DNA from: Rhizobiaceae bacterium CPCC 101076
Lineage (GTDB): Bacteria; Pseudomonadota; Alphaproteobacteria; Rhizobiales; Methylopilaceae
Assembly (NCBI GenBank): GCA_003347645.1
Contig: QDFX01000004.1
Coordinates: 1 to 64,000, forward strand
Direction of reading: 5' to 3'
DNA: 64,000 nucleotides
Shown: one piece after another, positions 61,033 through 64,000 of the stretch
Numbering within the stretch: the stretch's first letter is position 1
Layout: each line of letters starts with the position of its first letter
The notes under the pieces: model-generated
The model's input: the letters and a program-made list of their open reading frames with translations, nothing else
Databases searched by the model: none
What the model was told of the DNA's origin: nothing
Position numbers and translations under genes: made by a program

Positions 61033-61710
61033 GTGTCGGAACAAGGCCTGATTTCGCGCAGAAGTCTTCACGGCGAACTCGTCGACCTGCTTCACGACAT
61101 GGTGCTCGAAGGCGAGCTCCGCCCCGGCGACAAGATCAACGAACAGGCGCTCTGCGCCCGGTTCGGCGTGTCCCGCACCCCGCTCCGCGAAGCGCTGAAA
61201 GTCCTCGCCTCGGGCGGTCTCGTCATCCTGTCGCCGAACAGGGGCGCGAGCGTCGCGCGCATCTCGCCGGAAGAGGTCAACGAGCTGTTCCCGATCATGG
61301 GAGCGCTTGAGGCGCTCGCAGGCGAACTCGCCTGCGCCCGCATCACCGACGCGTCCGTCGCCCAGATCCGCAAGCTCCACGAGGCGATGCTGCGCCATTA
61401 CGAGCGCAAGGAAGCCTCCAAATACCTCAAGCTCAACCGCGACATCCACGAGGCGATCTTCGCCGCCGCCGGCAATAACGAACTGACCCAGCTCTATCAC
61501 ACGCTGATGGTCCGCACTCACGCCGTGCGCTTCACCGCCAAGAAGTCGGAAGCGCGCTGGGACGAGGCCGTCGCCGACCATGTCGAGATGATGGACGCCC
61601 TCGAAAAGCGCGACGGCGCCAAGCTGTCAGGCCTGTTGAAGGTGCATCTCCGTCACAAGGCGGCGATGGTCCATGAATCGCTCGAGACCTCGGACAAGGC
61701 AGCCGAATAG
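61033..61710 (+). CDS. GntR family transcriptional regulator (FCD/FadR subfamily)
   Basis: 225 residues. The winged helix is near 20-75 (GDKINEQALCARFGVSRTPLREALKVLASGGLVILSPNRGASVARI). An all-helical FCD ligand domain is near 85-215 (LEALAGELACARITDAS, KLNRDIHEAIFAAAGNNELTQLYHTLMVRTHAVRF, VADHVEMMDAL), with His/Asp metal-ligand positions. The start is GTG at 61033 with AAGGAG 6 nt upstream. It lies within the catabolic operon and most likely senses a pathway intermediate; sites A and B are its probable operators. Confidence 0.9.
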   Translation: MSEQGLISRRSLHGELVDLLHDMVLEGELRPGDKINEQALCARFGVSRTPLREALKVLASGGLVILSPNRGASVARISPEEVNELFPIMGALEALAGELACARITDASVAQIRKLHEAMLRHYERKEASKYLKLNRDIHEAIFAAAGNNELTQLYHTLMVRTHAVRFTAKKSEARWDEAVADHVEMMDALEKRDGAKLSGLLKVHLRHKAAMVHESLETSDKAAE

Positions 61711-61712
61711 TC

Positions 61713-62828
61713 TTGACCGCGCCGAGGCCCGCATCTCCCGGCGACACGCTGGACCGTGTCGAGACGCCGGCGCTCGTCGTCGATCTCGATGCGCTGGAAG
61801 CGAACATTGCCGCCATGGCTTCGCGCGCCAAGGCGGGCGGCATGGCGCTCCGCCCACACGCCAAGACGCACAAATCGGCCGAGATCGCGAAGCTTCAACT
61901 CGCAGCCGGCGCGATCGGCATCTGCGCCCAGAAGGTCTCCGAGGCCGAAGCCCTGTTGGGCTCCGGTGTGAAGGACGTCCTCATCTCCAACCACATCCTT
62001 GGGGAAGCGAAGCTCGACCGCCTCTGCGGGATCGCGAAGCACGTTCGCGTCACCACGCTGACTTCCGACGCCGCGCATGTCGCCATGCTCTCCCAAGCCG
62101 CGGCGAGGAACGGCGCCGAGATCGAGATCCTGATCGAGATCGACGCCGGCGACGCCCGCATGGGCCTGCAGAACCTCAACCAGGTCGGCCCGCTGGCGCA
62201 GGCAATCGACAAGGCACCGGGGCTCAGGTTCCGCGGGCTACAGGCGTATACCGGCCCGTTCCAGCACATCCGCGACCCCGAAGAGCGCGCCGACGCGGCG
62301 CTCGCTTCCGCCGAGATCGCGCTGGAGGCGCGCGATGCTATCCTCGCGCTCGGGCTCTCCTGCGAGACGATCACCGGGGGCGGTACCGGCTCGTTCGACT
62401 ACGATCTCTCGGAGCAGGCCTTCACCGAGATCCAGCCCGGCTCCTACGTCTTCATGGACATGGATTACGGCCGCAACGAAGACGGCCCAAGCGAAGTTTT
62501 CCGGCAGAGCCTGTTCGTGCTGGCCTCGGTCATCCGTGTCCCCGAAAAGCGGGTCGTCTACGTCGATGCCGGCGTCAAATCGCTCAATCTCGACAGCGGC
62601 ATGCCCGGCGTCCACGAGCGGACGGACCTCGCTTTTACGAAGGCCAGCGACGAACAGGGCCGCGTTGAAATCGCGACCAAGGGGCAGGCTCCGAAGCTCG
62701 GCGAACGGCTCCTCCTCGTCCCCTCCCACTGCGATCCGACCGTCAACCAGTTCGACTGGATGGTCGCAGTCCGCAACGGCCGCGTCGAGCATGTCTGGCC
62801 TGTGGATGCGCGCGGCTGCGTGATCTGA
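61713..62828 (+). CDS. D-threonine aldolase-like / 3-hydroxyaspartate aldolase family PLP enzyme (DSD1 family)
   Basis: 371 residues, fold-type III (alanine-racemase-like). Lys51 in LRPHAKTHKS is the PLP lysine. C-terminal LLLVPSHCDPTVNQFD holds the metal-binding His and Asp. The N-terminal ETPALVVDLDALEANIAAMA is characteristic. Enzymes of this family cleave D-threonine or 3-hydroxyaspartate to glycine plus an aldehyde or glyoxylate; BhcC of the beta-hydroxyaspartate cycle is one. The start must be upstream of VETPAL; the only codon available is TTG 61713, two bases past the gntR stop. Confidence 0.86.
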   Translation: MTAPRPASPGDTLDRVETPALVVDLDALEANIAAMASRAKAGGMALRPHAKTHKSAEIAKLQLAAGAIGICAQKVSEAEALLGSGVKDVLISNHILGEAKLDRLCGIAKHVRVTTLTSDAAHVAMLSQAAARNGAEIEILIEIDAGDARMGLQNLNQVGPLAQAIDKAPGLRFRGLQAYTGPFQHIRDPEERADAALASAEIALEARDAILALGLSCETITGGGTGSFDYDLSEQAFTEIQPGSYVFMDMDYGRNEDGPSEVFRQSLFVLASVIRVPEKRVVYVDAGVKSLNLDSGMPGVHERTDLAFTKASDEQGRVEIATKGQAPKLGERLLLVPSHCDPTVNQFDWMVAVRNGRVEHVWPVDARGCVI

Positions 62829-62891
62829 CGTAATAGGTCTGTCGCAAGTCGCGACATATTGATTTTGCTCAAAAGAGGTTCAGTTCGCGTC

Positions 62892-62929
62892 TTGTCACCT
62901 TCGACGAAAAATGAATAATGAATGCAAAT
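62892..62929 (+). promoter_or_regulatory. Promoter of the binding-protein gene with GntR-type operator candidate, site B
   Basis: The plus strand holds TTGTCA (62892-62897), a 16-bp spacer and AATAAT (62914-62919) as -10 (5 of 6 positions). The operator candidate TGAATAATGAATGCAAAT (62912-62929) overlaps the -10 box and matches site A at 16 of 18 positions. Inference: repression by the local GntR regulator. Confidence 0.65.
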
Positions 62930-62977
62930 TGCCGATAGCAGCCATGCGGCAATAGCAGGGTTCAAGGGAGGTTTAGT

Positions 62978-63970
62978 ATGCCGAAGCAAGCCGCGGCTCT
63001 CGCCGGCGTCGCCATGATGTGCCTTGCCGGCGCCGCCAATGCCGCATGGGAGCCGACGCAGCCGGTCGAAATCGTGGTTCCGGCCGGTGCCGGCGGCGCG
63101 ACCGACCAGATGGCCCGCATGCTCCAGTCGGTCATTCAGAAACACAATCTGATGAAGCAGCCGACGGCAGTCCTCCTCAAGGGCGGCGCCTCGGGCGGCG
63201 AAGGCCTCATGGACATGAAGGCCAGCCCTGGCAACGCCAACAAGTTCATCATCGCGCAGTCGTCGATCTACACCCTGCCCTTCTCCACCAATCTGCCGTT
63301 CAACTGGAAGGACATGACCCCCGTCGCAATCATCGCGATGGACGAATTCGTCCTCTGGGTGAATTCGGAAGCGCCCTACAAGACGGCGAAGGACTTCATG
63401 ACCGCCGCAAAAGCGGCCGGCGAGCAGGGCTTCCGCATGGGCGGCACGGGCTCCAAGCGCGAAGACCACATCATCTCGGCCGCGGTCGAGAAGGTCGGCG
63501 GCACCAAATTCGCCTACATTCCATACAAGTCGGGCGGCGAGGCCGCGACCCAGCTCGTCGGCAAGCACACCGAGGCGAACGTCAACAACCCGTCCGAGAA
63601 CGTCGCCGTCTGGCGCGCCGGCCAGGTCCGTGCGCTCTGCATCTTCGACAAGGAGAAGAGCACCTACACGACCAAGGTCACGGCCGATCAGTCCTGGGCC
63701 GACATCCCGACCTGCCGCAGCGAAGGCATCGACTTCGACTACACCATGCTGCGCGGCATCTTCCTGCCGTCGGGTGTCACGCCGGACCAGGTCGCCTACT
63801 ACCAGGACCTGTTCAAGAAGATCACTGACACGCCGGAGTTCAAGGCCTATGCGGAATCGCAGGCCCTGAAGGCCGTGTTCATCTCGGGCGACGACATGAC
63901 CAAGTTCCTCACTGAAGATGAGGCGCTGCACAAGAAGTTGATGGGCGACGCCGGCTTCCTGGCCAAGTAA
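62978..63970 (+). CDS. Tripartite tricarboxylate transporter substrate-binding protein (TctC/Bug family)
   Basis: A 330-residue periplasmic receptor with a signal peptide (MPKQAAALAGVAMMCLAGAANA). The Bug-family pattern follows: PVEIVVPAGAGGATDQMARMLQ, MGGTGSKREDHIISAAV, FAYIPYKSGGEAATQLVGKHTEANVNNPSE, and LPSGVTPDQVAYYQDLFKKITDTPEF. Known substrates of the family are di- and tricarboxylates and related acids. GGGAGG lies upstream of the start. TctA/TctB permease genes are expected downstream, past the window. The shared operator links it to the oxidoreductase/aminotransferase genes. Confidence 0.92.
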   Translation: MPKQAAALAGVAMMCLAGAANAAWEPTQPVEIVVPAGAGGATDQMARMLQSVIQKHNLMKQPTAVLLKGGASGGEGLMDMKASPGNANKFIIAQSSIYTLPFSTNLPFNWKDMTPVAIIAMDEFVLWVNSEAPYKTAKDFMTAAKAAGEQGFRMGGTGSKREDHIISAAVEKVGGTKFAYIPYKSGGEAATQLVGKHTEANVNNPSENVAVWRAGQVRALCIFDKEKSTYTTKVTADQSWADIPTCRSEGIDFDYTMLRGIFLPSGVTPDQVAYYQDLFKKITDTPEFKAYAESQALKAVFISGDDMTKFLTEDEALHKKLMGDAGFLAK

Positions 63971-64000
63971 CCCATTTTTTGCCCCCCACTCCGCCCCGGT

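Noticed and set aside
1-64000. Mobile elements, CRISPR arrays, tRNA or rRNA genes
   Set aside because: No transposase or integrase frame, no regular short repeats, and no tRNA-like cloverleaf or rRNA sequence was noticed in reading the window.

Overview
This is a high-GC window from an alphaproteobacterium of the order Hyphomicrobiales (Rhizobiales). The placement rests on a flagellar cluster with hallmarks of that order: an FtcR/Rem-type regulator, MotC, MotD and MotE, FlbT and FlaF, a rhizobial-type short FlgD, and no recognisable fliD, fliS or fliO. I cannot name the genus. I see no insertion sequences, tRNA, rRNA or CRISPR arrays. Layout: the left edge (1-5159) holds a truncated chemoreceptor, a TerC-type membrane protein, a small membrane protein, a FixJ-like regulator with a MASE1 histidine kinase, and a DUF2141 exported protein. 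Positions 5259-46796 are a nearly complete flagellar regulon. On the minus strand it contains ftcR; fliF-fliH-motB-motC-motD-lytic transglycosylase; one flagellin gene; flgB-flgC-fliE-flgG-flgA-flgI-motE-flgH-fliL-fliP; motA-fliM-orf-fliN-fliG-flhB-orf; and flgE-flgK-flgL-flaF-flbT-flgD-fliQ-flhA-fliR-fliJ-like-flgJ-like-flgN-like-orf. A short plus-strand operon carries a DUF1217 protein, flgF and fliI. Many genes overlap as ATGA or TGATG, which suggests translational coupling. Chemotaxis (che) genes are not in the window.

Two layers of flagellar control can be read from the sequence. A 20-bp element with core CTTGC(G/C)(C/T)GA(A/G)G(C)T recurs in front of five transcription units (fliF, flagellin, flgB, motA and flgE), which makes it a strong candidate for a common flagellar activator site. 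The leaders of the flagellin and ftcR mRNAs each contain two overlapping, mutually exclusive hairpins, one of which covers the ribosome-binding site. The post-transcriptional flagellin regulators FlbT and FlaF are encoded in the flgE operon. A four-gene plus-strand cassette (14355-20725), sited divergently beside the flagellin gene, encodes a TPR-GT41 glycosyltransferase and three more sugar-modifying or methyl-transfer proteins, two of them two-domain fusions. It looks like a dedicated flagellin O-glycosylation and methylation system.

The right part (47036-63970) is general metabolism and transport: a VOC/DUF899 operon divergent from a MarR regulator that may be leaderless, a Nudix hydrolase, a PhoU-like/Pit phosphate pair with a PHO box, a CorA/ZntB channel, a MarR-GNAT fusion with a clear operator, a cation/proton antiporter, a HAD hydrolase, and a repeat element. 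The last region is a catabolic cluster: a large FAD/Fe-S D-2-hydroxyacid dehydrogenase, a glyoxylate aminotransferase, an FCD-type GntR regulator, a D-threonine-aldolase-like enzyme and a TctC-type binding protein. Two nearly identical 18-bp sites flank this cluster and probably define a GntR regulon related to beta-hydroxyaspartate or hydroxy-amino-acid metabolism.
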